From Todiramphus chloris collaris (taxonomy: Eukaryota; Chordata; Aves; Coraciiformes; Alcedinidae): a stretch of DNA of 64,000 nucleotides. A program made the position numbers and the translations under genes. Below, one piece after another: positions 23,133-37,375 of this stretch. The stretch is taken from NCBI GenBank assembly GCA_025345505.1, contig JANVCC010000018.1, forward strand, positions 33,628,040 to 33,692,039, in the 5' to 3' direction. A model generated the notes under the pieces. It had not been told where the DNA came from. It searched no databases and saw nothing but the letters and a program-made list of their open reading frames with translations. Each line of letters starts with the position of its first letter. Within the stretch, counting starts at the first letter, position 1.

Positions 23133-26100
23133 TTCAATTAACAGAGAATGGATCCCTTTGTGCACAATAGAGGCATGTGCCCTTACACCAGTGCTTCTTC
23201 CAACACCTCTCCCCTCCTTGATTTTCACCCTTCTGGTCTCTCCACAAGAAGGATCATATTCACCAAAGCAACAAGACTAGTAAGTGTGGAGGAAGAAGTA
23301 TTTTAACAGGGTTGCTCTATGTCCTTTCTTCGCTATTGCCTCTAAAGAACAGATGATCTCTGATTCACTTCTCTGTGACTAGAAGCTGCTTCTTCCAGAT
23401 TGAAAATGCTTTTTTACGTAGAATATCCTTTACATTGTGTCCCTACCCTCATCAATTCCCTGATATTCTTTCCAGATTTCAGAGATTTATTTATATACTT
23501 TATCATATGGAACTCCTTTTGACTTCTGCTTAATGAATCAATGTTCTCTGATCCTGATGTCAAATTATATAGGCTAGATGTGTCACATATATCTTCAGGC
23601 CTCTTCTTGAACCCCTCCAGACCTAAGATATAAGATCTGACTTTCTCAGATGGGAAGGGAGCTATTTTGTCTTACTCGGTTTGAATCTCAGATTCACTGA
23701 AATGATGTTAGGATTTTGTTGCAGCCTTTTATAGTAAAATTTGGTATTGTATTCCCCCAGGCCATGACTGAAGTGCATGTGGGTATTCAGTGGTGCTAAA
23801 CCTTCTGGAGTAGTGCTGGAGGACTGTGTAGGGTTGAGGAATTCAAGCCCAGTAGAGCCTCTAGTGTCAACTAGAAATAGTTCCTGATCCTTTGTGTCCC
23901 TCAAACTACACCTAGTACTGCCTGGAGATTGATAGTTGGCCTGGGTCAAAACTGCTATGATGCAGGAGAACAAGTCTTCTGGACAACCAGTAATTTGGTG
24001 TCTAAACTCATTCCCTGGTCTTGTTCTTGTTGTCAACATAGAAGTGATCTCAAGAAATGGAGCTTGTGTTATAGTATCAGGAAAGGGATTTTTATTTTTT
24101 TTAAGTAGTTCTTTCAATGGTGTCCTGTATCAAAAGGGACCACAGACTTTTCCCACTGCTTCTTAAAGACCTTGGGAATGACATGTAACTCTTATGAACT
24201 ACAGATTAATTACCTATTCAGGATGGAAACTGAAATTGTCTTAGGCTGGTTTTTAGCTGCATTTCAGTGATCCAAGTAGTGCCTGGATGTCGATTGCTTT
24301 GCAATTAATTTTTTTTTTTTTCATTTATCAACAAGGGTTTTATAATGGAGATTACATAAGAATGCAGAAAAATGCTAAATGGAAAAGTAGTTTTGTCTGA
24401 ATATAAGTATCACAAACAAAAAAGGAAAACATAGAGCTAAACCCAAAATTAGTGACTCAAGATATTTCTAATTTAAATGTTACTGACAGTAGTGAGTATT
24501 TATTTCGGCTGAATTTGATTTTCCTCTTTAGATTGCTCCACTGAATTTATAGATTTACTTTTGGCCAAAACCTGAAACCATGTCCACACATCTTATTTTA
24601 TAGATTTTCCTTTCAAATTGTTGTCTTTGGGCAGATTTAGTTGTTGATTGCTTGATGGACAAGCTTTGCTTCTGCTTTTTTCTTTAGTCATTTTCATTTC
24701 CTTTATAACATTTTGAAATGTCATCTGATGTATTTACTCTCATAAAAAAGAAGGAATTAGTTGTCAACTAAGACTGATTGAAATAAAATGCAAAAGCTAG
24801 CTAAAGTATATTACTTTATCATGTTGATTAGCTTCTTTGGAATTCACAGAGGAAATTAATTCAGAAATTTCATTGTTTATATTTGCAATGAGAACTTTGT
24901 TTTGAAACATAAAGTTCCAAATTTGCAGTTCTCTTAGTCATGCCTTTTTTAGCAAAAATATTACAATTATATTCTGATACTTCCGGGCACAAAGCTCTGC
25001 TCTTGGAATGCTACATCAAACTGTACCTTCCTATCAATAAATCAATTCTTGTACTGGAAATTGGGTAGTTATAACAGTGATCACCTTAATGATGTATGAA
25101 AATGTTAGCTTCTTATCTTGAAAGGAGATGTATCTGCTCACTCTTTAGTTTCAGTAAGACTGGAGTGGAAAGCTCGGACTGCTGAGTCTCAGCAAGGCTG
25201 TCCAAGTACCTAACTCAAAAGATGTTCCTCCTCTGCTTAGAGTTCTGGAAAGCAGTCAATGCACCTACAGCAAAATCGCATCCCAGACTTCTGTTGTTGC
25301 ATAAAGAGGGTGAGTTCAGATAAGAGTAAGAGAATAACAGATAAGAATAAAGGATAAGAATTCTACAGGTTTTAATTTCCTTTCAACTTTTTTTTCTTTT
25401 TTTTTCTTGTTCCAACTGTTGCTAAATTTAATATTCATTAAAAACCAACCTGGAGCAAGAGACTGGTAGATTTTCCTACATTGTATTGCTTGAGTCTTCA
25501 AAAACAGATCTAGACCAAGCACTCTAGTAAAGAAGTATAATTCATATTAGAGGAAGAATCAGGAATACTTCTACTGAAAAAAGTTCAAATTCTTATAAAC
25601 TCTTGGAGGGGAAAAACTGGTATTAGAGGTCTGGGATTCTTTCAAAATATTCAGAGGGTTGATATTTACTGTAGAAGCAGGTGGGGGGGAGTAGGGGAGA
25701 AATTTCAGGCTCTGTTAGTTACTGCTCTCCCACAGAGAATCTTTGTGACTGTGTTTAGGTTGCTAGGTTATAGCCAGACTGGTTGGTAATACCTAACTCA
25801 TCAAAACCTAACTCTGCCTCTTCAAGATCTGTATACCTCTAGCTGGCAGTGTTCAGGAAAGGTGAATTCAGACCAAGGCAGGTACAGAGATGGGTTGTTA
25901 TGACCTTGGGTAAATGAGGAGACTAGGTTAGAGGAATAGAAGAGCTTGGAATATTCAACCAAGGAAGACTGGAACGATACGCTTTCTGTCCATAAACACA
26001 CTGAGGAGGACAGATACACACCAGGGAAGGAAAAGAGCTACTTGAGGATAGTTCTGGCAAAAGTACATATATATGTACATAGGTGGGAAGTTCAATTTGC

Positions 26101-28860
26101 ATCCCTAATTATACTAAAAGACCAACCTTTCCCTTGGAGAAGATGAGCAAAAAACCTAAGCAGTTTTAGAGTGGAGTTTGATCAGTTTAAGAAAGTTATT
26201 ATGCGATGTGGCTGCATTCAGAGCTGGCTTTAGGCCCTGGCAACAGTAGACAGTTACTTAGCTTATCAGTATTACTGACATGGCATAAGGAAAAGAAAAT
26301 TTGACTCCAGACCTTGAGGAGTACCAAACCCCAAACACAACCCATCTTTTCTTTTGTCTTTTCATGGCCTTAAATTGCAAAATCTTCCTGACAAGCAGCA
26401 AGTAAGTGTCTCAAATACCTACCACCAGTTTTGCTCTCAGAGGGGCCTGATAAGGCCTCCAGGGTGAAGTATCATATAGCACCAGCAACATACACCCCAG
26501 CCTTGTCTTCCCTTATTGCCATGATTTGGGCACACAATTCAAAAGTGTACACACAGTCTTGCTTCTACAGACCTCAGAGGGAACTATTGAGATCAATGAT
26601 TATTTGAGTTGCCCTAAGACATGCCCTATGCATAGGTGCATGCATCTTCCCTTGTGTCCCTCTCTGTGTCATCTGAAATTTAAGGGCTTCCTATCTGAGG
26701 AGTGACAACTCTTCACTTCTGCAGCAAAATACAGCTGTCAGCCTTGAGCGCCACAGTCGTGGGATCCAATGAAACCCAACATGAGCTAGAGCTGCCAGAG
26801 TGAATGCCCACACAGAGGTAGTCTCATTATGGAACAAGATCAGATTAACTTGTCAAATTAGGAGACTGTTGACACAGATTGAATATATTTCTGTCCTCAT
26901 CCTAGATCATATGTATTTTCTATGACTCCAACCCAGCATAATGCTGGGTAACAGCTCAGACATCACCACAAGGAGGTTGCCACCATCATCACTTGATAAC
27001 AGAAGATGTCTTTCTAGTCCTTGATTTCTAAATACTTAGGAAAAAACTATTCCCTGTTTCACTTCTCTTGTATAATGAATCAGGTACTTATTTTGCATTA
27101 TTTTTATTGAAGAAATGCCCTAATAATACTAAAATATTCCAGTAGGGTAGTATTGGAAATGTGAGTAAAGTATGAATAGTGAAGGGTGCACTTTGATGGG
27201 CATTTCTTTTGGCAGGAGGGGCAGCTTTTACAAAACCTCGGTCCCTGGTCACTAGCTCTTGTTCACATGCTACTTCAATTTATGCTGGCCTGGTTGTTGG
27301 GAGGCTGCACAGTGAGTTAAGCTGGGGGCTGAGCAGGGTTAGAATGAACATGGGAAAATGTGAATGCATTTGTTGAACTATTTCACTGTGTGGAGTAGGA
27401 ATAAGTGAAGGAAGGGGATGGAACAATAGCTGCTTAAATGAGACAGCTGCTTGTTAAACTTGTTTAGCTACAGCTTGAGGTATAATTGAACTGTTTGGAA
27501 AGAAAATTATCTGGAGGCTGGAGGAGCAGCAGAGCAGGACAATCTGCAGAAAAATCCTTATTTATGGGAACAGAGGTTAGTTAAGCCCTACTTTGGCAGC
27601 AAATGAAACAAAATGGTGCTCTAAAGAGTGAGTAAAGGAGATGCTAATGAAATATTAAATCATTGCCAGAAAATAAGATACTTCAGTGTACACAGTATTC
27701 ATGGAACAGATAAATTATATATCCTTCTAGAAAATAGAATTAAAAAATAACAATTGAAATAGATGCCTTGAGGATTCCAGATACAGATAGTGTCAGTAGA
27801 AATTGGGTAGTATCTTGTGTGTGGATAATTAGCATCAGTGCATTCCACACAGAAGCACCTTTACTGTTATCATATCTCTCTGGAATTCAATTTTAGGTAT
27901 TTCTTCATCTGCTTGGGAATTATTTACAAAGTACAGACTGATATACCATGCAGAGGCTGAAGATGACAGGAATTTCTGTACTGAGCTTGTTATGAGCAAC
28001 ACGCAAGGTCTCACTTATTCAAGAAGTCAGGGAACAGTTACTAGATTCACTGTCCCTTAAAAAGAACAATTCTGTGAATAATACTTTACATCATCTTTTA
28101 TAAAACAGTCACTTCTTTTGGGTAAACAGTTCTGTGAGTCTAACTGCATGTAATTCACCAGTAGATACATAATTATAACTATACATCCCACGATGACTTT
28201 GTGTGTGGTAAATGTCACGCAGGAAATGAACAAAGAAATAGAATTACATTAGAAATGAAGTGTAACTACAGCATCTTAAAATCCTTTTCTGAAATTACAA
28301 CTCCTGAGTCTGTACATTTCAGAAGTTTGACAGTCCAGGTTATAACTTTCTAAAAAATTATTTCTAAGTCTCTGTTTTATGTAAATTACAACCTCCTCTG
28401 GGCTGTACCTGCTGCACATTATATCACCCTGAGTAGTTTGGAGTTTGTTAGTTTTCTTTGCTAAACTAGAGGCTGAAGGTTTTGATAAGTACTGCAGTAG
28501 TACCTTAGGCATTTTTTTTCCACTCATTTTAAAATGACTTCTCATAACAAACACAGATGTGAGGTAGGTCTCTTGTAACTGTGCAAGGACTCAGCAGGAC
28601 TAGTAAATCTTACCAAATAGCCTCTGACAATCTTGTACACTCTCAATAATAAAGAAGCATTGGGAACCAGCACCCTACACATAGGCCTAACTGTTTTGAG
28701 CATTTGGAGGCATTAACTAGCTTGGTACACTGAGGTTCAATTCATACCACCAGTTCTGGCTATGAGGCATGGAGAATACTTTAAATGTATTCATCTTAAG
28801 GCAGTCAGAATTTCAGACAGTGAAAACCTTAAGCTAGTTAGTCAGGTCCCAAAGAGTATC
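23133..28860. other. Long AT-rich stretch without a recognisable gene
   Basis: More than 5.7 kb without an interspersed repeat I can name. It contains the 151-codon minus-strand frame at 23662-24117 (listed separately), T-runs at about 24308-24322 and 25388-25407, and a stretch at about 27420-27680 that has the look of conserved noncoding DNA. The latter includes aacaatag and atgctaatgaaat motifs resembling SOX and POU sites. Confidence 0.45.
23662..24117 (-). other. Unrecognised 151-codon open reading frame
   Basis: This is the longest minus-strand frame outside LTRs. It starts with a Lys/Asn-rich MKELLKKNKNPFP segment and continues with mixed composition (Thr, Ser, Pro, Asn) and two cysteines in the middle. 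No membrane segment, signal peptide or domain is visible. Composition is less biased than the typical AT-rich chance frame. There is no promoter, splice or poly(A) context that supports a gene. It may be chance, an old retrocopy or part of an unrecognised repeat. I do not assign a function. Confidence 0.15.
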
Positions 28861-29215
28861 ACACAGAATCACAGAATAGACCTTTAAGATCATCAACAAG
28901 TCCAACCATTACCTAACTCTACCAGGACAAATACTACACCATATCCTTTAGTACCATACCTAGGCAGCATTTAAATACATCCAGGGAAGGTGATTCAACC
29001 ATTCCCTGTTCAGCCTATTCCAGTCTTTGATAACTCTTTTGATATAGAAGTTTTTCTTAATGTCCAACCTAAACCTCCCCTGGTGCAACTTGATGCCATT
29101 TCCTTTTGTCCTATCAGTTGTGACTTGTGAAAACAGACCAACACCCACCTCTCTACAACTTCTTTTCATGTAGCTGTAGAGAGCAATAAGGTCTCCCCTC
29201 AGTAGTCCCTTTAGA
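28861..29215 (-). mobile_element. CR1 LINE 3' end, minus orientation
   Basis: Plus-strand reading starts with acacagaatcacagaataga and continues to the CR1 landmarks aagtccaaccattacctaac, atacatccagggaaggtgat and cattccctgttcagcctatt. On the minus strand a 69-codon frame (28960-29169) carries the ORF2 C terminus ([22 protein letters not shown]). The 5' side ends in the YLKG-equivalent part at about 29160-29215 (tgtagagagcaataaggtct, cccctcag). It is an old 5'-truncated insertion of a lineage different from the 20.7-kb copy. Confidence 0.93.
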
Positions 29216-30730
29216 AACTATTCTATGCTTGTGAGGTATAGTTTTAGAAGTCATTTGTAGTCCAATGATAATTGGGAGAGACTTTAAAAGAATAAGTTAG
29301 GAGTTAACCCTTTTTAAGGATTGTATCATTAATTTTCAACTCCTTCTTAACCTGCCTTCCCAGAGAGAAGCTATTTTGGAGATGCATTGCAGTAGACATT
29401 GCAGAGCTAAAGACTCTTATTAAAGGAATAAAAGGGTGACATATGTACCAAGGATGGAAGATGGTTTATATACCCTTCCACTATTTCCTGAAAGAGGTGA
29501 ACGTTGATAGATCTGAGGAAGTGTAAGGATGGACCAAATATTTGGTGACAGAGGTAAAAGAAGCAGGCTGCTCTTTGTCCCTGAGGCCACGTGGCACAGC
29601 ATGTCCACAGGACTGAATTCTCTTACCTCTCAAAACAAAGCATCAGCATCTATACTGCCTATAGGACACAGTCACTGGCTCATGCTAAACTTAAAATCAC
29701 ACCTGGGAGGGACACTAGCTGGCCTTGGGCAAAACTATGGAGCATGCTAACAAATTAGTGGTGTGAACAACTACATGAAAATGCCCAGACAAATCCCCAG
29801 GTCCTTCTCGTTTATTGGTACAGACTTAGACAAAGACTACAGTGAAGCAGATGCCTAGAAACAGCAGAATTATGGACAGCAAAGAGAGCATCTAAGGCAA
29901 GAAATATATTCAGGTTTGGGCTGGATAAATTGCTTTCACACGGAGGTTCAGTAGATTAGGCATAGGTTTAAGATTTGAAAAATAGGGTTAAAACCTTAGA
30001 CAGCTGTTCAAGAAATCTTAGAAAAGTAAAAAAACTCCAAGTGTTCAGATGCATTCTCCTTTTTAGTGAGAGTGATGGATTTTGTGAAGTGTTAATGACA
30101 TTTAAAGTGTCAGATGACTGTTGCATTTTCTTTCTCGGCTTCTGCTGTATATCTGCTAAGATATATGGGGATAATTGGCAAATACCTTCTTAAAAGCAAG
30201 GTGATATACAAATATATGTGAATCACCAACCCACGTACAATCTATCAACAGGATAATACTGTGTGGGATCATTTTTTAAAAACTAATGTACTTCACAGAT
30301 AACAAATTATCATGACAGCTTAAGGGTAAAAAAAAGGTCTGGTCAAGGTTGTGGACAGTTTCAAATGTGTCTCTTCAAGTTTAATTTTATATCCTTATTA
30401 TAATATTACTGTATATTACTGTAAACTATGATAATGTCTGTGGAAAGACCAATCTATAGATGGTATCTTGAAATCTTCACTCCAACAAACACAAGGTTTA
30501 ATAGGAGTAAGTCAGAGAGATGACCAGCTTATATGATGTTCCTCGAGAATTTGACCAGTCTTTGTAATGAATAATGGATGTTCTGCATGGAATATTTGAG
30601 AGTAAACCTAAGAAACATTAGACAATTTCTTTTAGAGTAGCACATGTTAAGTTGTATTTACAGTCCTACAGATCCTATTAAACTTCTTCACAACATTGTC
30701 ATACGGGCAGATTTCAAAAGCAGACATTTT
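29216..30730. other. Unique sequence, no gene seen
   Basis: No gene or repeat recognised. The longest frames are about 73 codons without domains. Confidence 0.55.
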
Positions 30731-30826
30731 CATAGAATCATAGAATGGCTTAGGCTGGAAGGCACCTCAGCAATCATCTAATCCAACCTCCCCACCATGG
30801 GCAGGTACACCTCTCAACTAGACTAA
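30731..30826 (-). mobile_element. Short CR1 LINE 3' terminus, minus orientation
   Basis: Begins catagaatcatagaatggct and continues aggctggaaggcacctcag and tccaacctccccaccatgg. This is the reverse complement of the last roughly 95 bp of a CR1 3' UTR including the terminal octamer repeats. It is a severely 5'-truncated insertion. Confidence 0.95.
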
Positions 30827-31663
30827 ATTTTGTGAAAATGAAAAGCATTCTTGTCACAGTACAAGAAATTAATCTATAGTGCTGAAACAGTTTCTTTTAT
30901 TAAAAGAGAGAGATCAGAGTACTTGAGTTTATATGTTTATCTAAGACTTTATATGTTCAAATGTTTGCTGGTGATCAAAATTAAATCTCAGAGTGGCATG
31001 AGCTTCTGTAACAGACCAAATATTGAACTTGTCATGACAGTGAAGTGACTGTTTGTGCGTTATGCCAGAATGAAACCCAGACTGACATTTTTCACTGACC
31101 AAAGAAACTGTAAGATGGTCATTCAGACTTCTTCCTTTGCAGTGCCCTGGAGACAATTCCCTTTCTGTTTCTTTCAGAACTGCCTCATTACACAAGTTCA
31201 GATGTCTTCTGGTGTTGAGTATCTTGATGGCTTTAATTTGCATCTGCTAAGAATGGAGATCACCAATGAATTGCACATAGCTTTCAAAAAAGAGCCTATT
31301 CTGTTACCTACATCAATTCCAAATGTGATTGATGGATAGAAATAAATCTTCCAGCACATTCATCTCCTTATGAGCATGTGTTACAAGTTGTTTATCGAAC
31401 AACATTCTTTGTACTGCTGCTCTTCAGCTCTTGAGAAGGACAACGCTACTCAAATTGGCATAGCATCTGTTGGGTTGTGCAAAACCCTACATACTTTTAT
31501 TTTTGTCATAGAGCTGCCTGCAGAATTTTGACATTATTTGCATATAAAAACACAACAAGTGTTATTTCATGAGGTGGTGATGTTTCTAATGGTGGTATTT
31601 ATCCTTCTGCCTGTGTGAATAGTGTGTGTATGAACAGGTTACTGAAAATATGCTAAATTAAAG

Positions 31664-31700
31664 ATATATATATATACTAAATATATATATATGTATGTAT
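31664..31700. repeat. (TA)n microsatellite
   Basis: Two runs of alternating TA separated by ctaa, followed by a tgtatgtat tail. Confidence 0.9.
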
Positions 31701-34565
31701 AAATCACATAAACATAATGGCTGTGGCCAGGTTTAATAGGACAAAGAAATATTTTCCATTTTGCCTAAGATGGAAGCTGGTACCTATGCTACAGAAGCAT
31801 CCAGCAACATTGCATTTAGTGGTCTCCAAAGATTGAGGTAACTACCACAGGTTGAGAGCAAATTTCTGGGAGATATGTCAGCAGCACATACCTATTTGGC
31901 ATGTTTTCTCTGCTCACTAGCTGTCCAACACAAGTAAGAGAGTGCAAGGAAGGTGATGCATTGTAACTTATAAATTGGAGTGAGCAGCCACAGCACACAC
32001 TGAAATTTGGCTTCACTGGAAGCCTTTTATAATTAATCAGGTACTTCAAATGCCTTGAGTATGAAAAGATACAGTTTATTTCAAGAACATTTGATTTCTT
32101 TCTGATTACTATACTTTTAATGTAATTGATAGATTCTAGTGAATAAAACGTGCTGAATCTTCTGAGGCTATTTTAGCAATATGTATATTTCAAATTTATC
32201 TCTAAAATAAATAATTCAATCCAGTATGATAGATTTTGAGTTGTTTCCAGGAGATAGTCTGGAAAGATACAGTAAGATTTGTGAGCAGCAGTTTGAAGCT
32301 ATGAAAAAACACAACTTTGTAAAAGATTATGTTTACATTTTTACATTTATAAGTATTGAATTATTATCAACATTACAGAATTACAGATTTTTTTTTTAAT
32401 GTATTACTTTAAAATCAGTACTGTCAAGGCACACAGAGCACTTATTTGCTTTCCAAAACACTGAAGAATTTTAAAAAATGTCACTGGAAGACACAATGCA
32501 ATCTTTTTTTTGTGTACACATCTTTATTTCTTTAGGAATAAAAAGAATTATCAAATTTACCTTTAAGAGAAAGTGATTAGCAGCAGTTTCTCATGCACTG
32601 TATTCAAAATAATGTTACTTCTTAGAAAGTATGTAAATCTGACAAACATGACAAGCACATTCAATATTTGAAAACAAATATAACTTGTATTTCTTTTGGT
32701 ACACAGATTGGTCATATTCCAGTATTCCAGAATGGCAACTGTCTCCTTTCTCAGCTGTTGGAGACTGAGCTTTGCAGAGGGATTCCTCTCCAAAAATCCT
32801 TGAAGGGAAATGAAATCTCTCAGTCTTCCTGAGTCACTGGCTGTTTGTCAAGCCAATAACCTCTCTTTCCTTCAGTGCTAAGGATCATCATGTGACATTA
32901 AGTGCTCTAACTGTGATACTGATCTGCAGTCTGATTTGCACAGTCTAGATCTGATTTCAGTCTCAGTGTAGTTTTGAGCTGTTGAATCTCTTTGCTCTCT
33001 TGATGTCACTCAAATGACTCCCAGTTTACAACAGATTATACCAGTAAGTGAAATCAAATGTTTGGCCAGCTTCTGCTTGCAATGATTTGTGCTGGGAATC
33101 TAGGGTTGATCCAGTATAACTCTTCTAATTTACAAAAGTGTTCTGGTCATTCATGCATCTTTTTCATACATGTACATATGAGAGATATCTACAGTGCTGT
33201 AGTTGATTTTCTATCCATTTTTTAATCCTGATTCTTTCCATTATTATTCTTATACCAGCTGCAGACTGCTAACCTGTAAGTACTCTTGTCATACTGTTCA
33301 TTTTTCTTGTGCAATATTAATATTCTTTGAATCTTTGTGATTTATATGTTATTCTGGGATTTATTATAAATTAACATCAGACGCTCTTTCAGGTTACTGG
33401 ATGGTCCAACACTTTCAGGTATTTGGGGATAGTTTTGTAACATTTATCTCCAGAAGACTTTTCACATTGTGCTTGTCAGAAAATAATCCATCATTCTAAA
33501 GAGGAGGAGAATTTAATACAGGGCTTTGGGTCACTGCTGACAATCTGAGCAACAGGCATAAAAACTAGTCATACGTTGAGTCTGTATGTGGAACTGTTGT
33601 AATAAGTTCTGCTTTAGATGCTACAGATTGGTGGCAACCAGGATGGGTTCTGCTTAGAGTGGTTCCTAGAGACTGAATAAAAGTTCTAGGAGCCTGAATA
33701 TTGGTTTCTTCCACATATGTTGAATACAAGTGTGTCTCTTAGAGCCAGATGTCTGCTGTTCTCCAGGAGTCTGTCTGTCTCCTGTAATCAGGTTCATTTT
33801 TCTGGCCCTGGGAAGTCTGAGCACCAATTGCATGGGGAACAAGCAAGAGGAAGTAGCAGTATAAATATATTTCAAAGTTATGACTTAATAGAACCTAATA
33901 AAAACATGTTGGGATGAGTCATCTACCAGGAACATTAATATAAACAGTATAACTTGTTCAGGACTGGCAGACACAAAAAAAGATGTAGGTGTTACTTCAG
34001 GTGTTACCTTACAGACATCACTTGCTCTGAGGTTAAGTATAAAGAGGGCTATAGGCTGCCTCATAGTTCCTGAGTAACATTTAAAGGAGAAAAAGTGCTG
34101 ACGTTATGCTGGGACTCAATAGTGGGCCACCTACCGAGGAAATCACATGATGAGTTGTTTGTGAACAGAATTATCCAGACCCCAGTACTCAGTGCCATCA
34201 GCATACTTTGATTACAAAAACTTCCACGTAGGAGAAGGAATACATCTGCCCTTAGGCAGTCTAGCTAATTTTTGAAAAGTTTTAGTGGAAACTTTTTTGT
34301 TATGGAAGTTGAAGAAAGCTAAGGGAGATGACATTTTCCAGATTTGAGCCTCATAATTTGCTAGAGCCTAAAAGTAACAGTTAAAAACAACTTGGGCACT
34401 TCATGAGTGATCATGAAGCAGCAGAATTCATGACAAACAGGAAGAGACGCAATGTGCCTCAGCAGAGCAGATTATAGAAATTCTGAGAACTAGTAAGTGA
34501 GATCCTGTGGGAGACAATTCTGAGAGTTAAGCACAGTAGGCAGTTCTTTAAAGGAATTATGTTAA

Positions 34566-34606
34566 ATGCAAGTTTATGCAAAACTATGCAAAAGAAACTA
34601 TGCAAA
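34566..34606 (+). promoter_or_regulatory. Cluster of ATGCAAA octamer-like half-sites
   Basis: ATGCAAG at 34566 and ATGCAAA at 34576, 34586 and 34600 lie in the same orientation with start-to-start spacings of 10, 10 and 14 bp. ATGCAAA(T) is the POU/Oct family octamer core. Spacing of about one helical turn would put neighbouring sites on the same face of DNA. It may equally be a small degenerate tandem repeat of an 'aaactatgc' unit. Regulatory function is inference. Confidence 0.3.
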
Positions 34607-37375
34607 ATTGCAAGCTATGACAGTGCGGAGGAAGGACAGGAGCTGTAGATCACTCACCAAAGAAAAGAATTTTAAAAGAAAGATGAATGGATGAACGTTG
34701 GAGGCCAAAGACAGAAAGTCAAAAGCAGAGAGTGAAACCATGTGAAGCATAGGTGACATCTCCTTCTCAGCTTTTTAGTGCACTGAGACGTAGATGAAGC
34801 TAAGGAAAGACTTGGTCCATTTCTCTGCAGAGTGAAGGTTATTGGCAAACAATGCCTGGAAAGCTGGAAGGTTTAATTCCTTCTTTGTTTCATCAAAATG
34901 TCAGTTGTGAGAAAATGGTATTGTTAAACCAGCATCAATGCCAGTTGAAAGGGGAAAGAAAAAATTTGAAGTTAGGCAAGTAAATGAGCTATTTTCTGAT
35001 CACCTAGTCCAGAATGACATTCCAGAAGTCTATAAAAGGGTAGAAAGACTGCTTATTTTAAAAAAATCAACAGAAGACAGAGGTTAGAATTATAAGACAG
35101 ATGGTTAATTTCAATTCCTATAAAAATAGTGGAAAAAACAGTTAACATATGGGTAGTGGACATTTAGAAATTAGTACATAAAGAGGAAAGAGTGGTCAAT
35201 AAAAACCATCTCAAGACAAAATAATTCCATTCTGTCATGGATAACACTTCATGTGGCTACAGAAAACCAGTTGATGTCACATCTTGATTTTAGTGATCCT
35301 CCGGACATGGTTTCCCAGTACACTCCCATAAGTAAGCTAGGAACATATGGTCTAGATGAAAATGCTGTGAAAGAAAGAAATCAAAATACAGCAATACATT
35401 GAGTGGTTTTTTTTCAAGAATCTGTCCTTGTTCCAGAATTAATTGATATTATATTCATTGACTTGGCTGATGGAAAAGTGATGGTGCTTGTTTTATTTCC
35501 ACATGATACCTGGTTAGGAGGAAATGCAAGTAGAGGATTAAGACTCAAATACTCATGATAATTTATTTAGAGAAAACATCTGAGACAAACCAGGATTTAA
35601 TTCAGTACGAGAAAGTTTGTGGTTCTGTACTTAGACATCTACCCAAGCACAGGTACAAGAGTGCCCTTGTAGCTTTTTTTCTGTGGTTTGTTTTGTTGTG
35701 TTGTGGGGTTTTTTTCAGAAAAAGAGTGGGGAGCTTATAGAAGATCATGAGATGAATGGGCCATGTTAAGGCCATGAAGCTGTGTAAAAGCACTTGCTGT
35801 CCTGCACTGTCATGATAATCTTGTAGGAAAAGAAATTAGTTTCTAGCTCCCTGGGCACCCTGCCTGCCCTGGTATCAGCCCCCTGATGCCCCTTTGGTGT
35901 TGGGCATTGGCGAGCTCCTGTGACACCTCAGACTGTAGGTATCCTCATGAGTGACCTGTACATTTAGATCTTTCTGCTTCTGCTATACTAGTCTTGATTT
36001 ATTTTCTTTTTCCTTAAAACTTCTCAGTGGAAAAAGATGCCATCCTATGGCATCTTAAACAACTCTGTTTATGCAGTAGCTTATTCCTGTCTAGCAGTGG
36101 TAGCATCCTGTAACTGTCCTACTGAGTAGCAACACCACTAGCGTATGCGACAAAACATTGGTGGGACAAAGAAGGCTTTAGAATTTGATTCAGATTTCCT
36201 GAAAAGCACACAGCATTTTGTAAAAAGTGCATAATTACACTTTTAGAACTACCTAAAACATTTCATAGAAGTTTACTCTTCTTCTGTTTAAGACAGGTCC
36301 TTGAGCACTTGATTACCCTCGCCCCCCTATATTCATTATCCAGAACTGTCCATCAGGTAGTTTCTGGAAGCAGTTCCTGGCTCAAAGACTATTCACAGGT
36401 ATTTCAGTCCTCAAAATGCCACCATGGATGAATGTTATTTTCAGGGAAAGGGTAGAAGAACTGATAATAGAGTGCTACAGAGCAATTCAATAGCAGATAG
36501 CTGAACTGTCACTGGGGCAGATGGCTCCAAACTCCAGCAAAGCATTTCACCAGGTAGATATAAAAGATTTTGAAGAGTTCTGCCACTTTCATTTCCCATC
36601 TATATCATAGTAACAGATAAGCTTTCACAGTACTGTTTATGTCTGGAGGGTTACTGTACCACACCAGGCTGGAACACATTCTGTTTGTGCAGTAAATGTT
36701 TTCAGGAAAATTTTAAAGATATTTATGAATTACCCTGGAATTATTTCCTATTAATTATTTCCTACTCTCAAAAAAGATGGTTTACTGGCAGTGCAGCTAA
36801 ACAAGTCATCCTCTGAAGGGGAAATATGAAAGTGTTGTAATGATAGAAATCACTTCTGATATGTAACCAAGTCACTATATAATGCATTACCTTATTTGTC
36901 TCTGACCTTAAAAGTCAGTACTAAGACCTACTACAGAAATGGATCTGGCTTCTAATACTGAAGAACTAAGGCCTTACAAATGGATTTTGCATTAATAAAT
37001 CACATTAAATCCTCCATTTCAAGTCCTCAAGCTGATGTCATGTCTTTGGGAAAAGATGTATATTTGATAAGAAAATGAAAAATAAATTTGCTGGCAAACT
37101 ACTCCTCTACATTTGTCTTATTATTACCATTTTAAATCTGGAAGCATTTGGAAGCTACTTAAGAGGTTGAGATGTTAAATTAATCATAGGTGATGGATTA
37201 GTGGGCATATGAGATTAAGTGCTATCATGAATTGTCATCATGTGACCCTGAAATTTTAGGTAATATGTGAATTGTGTAGTCAATATATCTAAAAGACATT
37301 TATAAACCAGTATTTCTAAATGAAACAGATGATATAATATAATTTTCTTCTTGTTCTTTTATGTTCCATTTGTAG

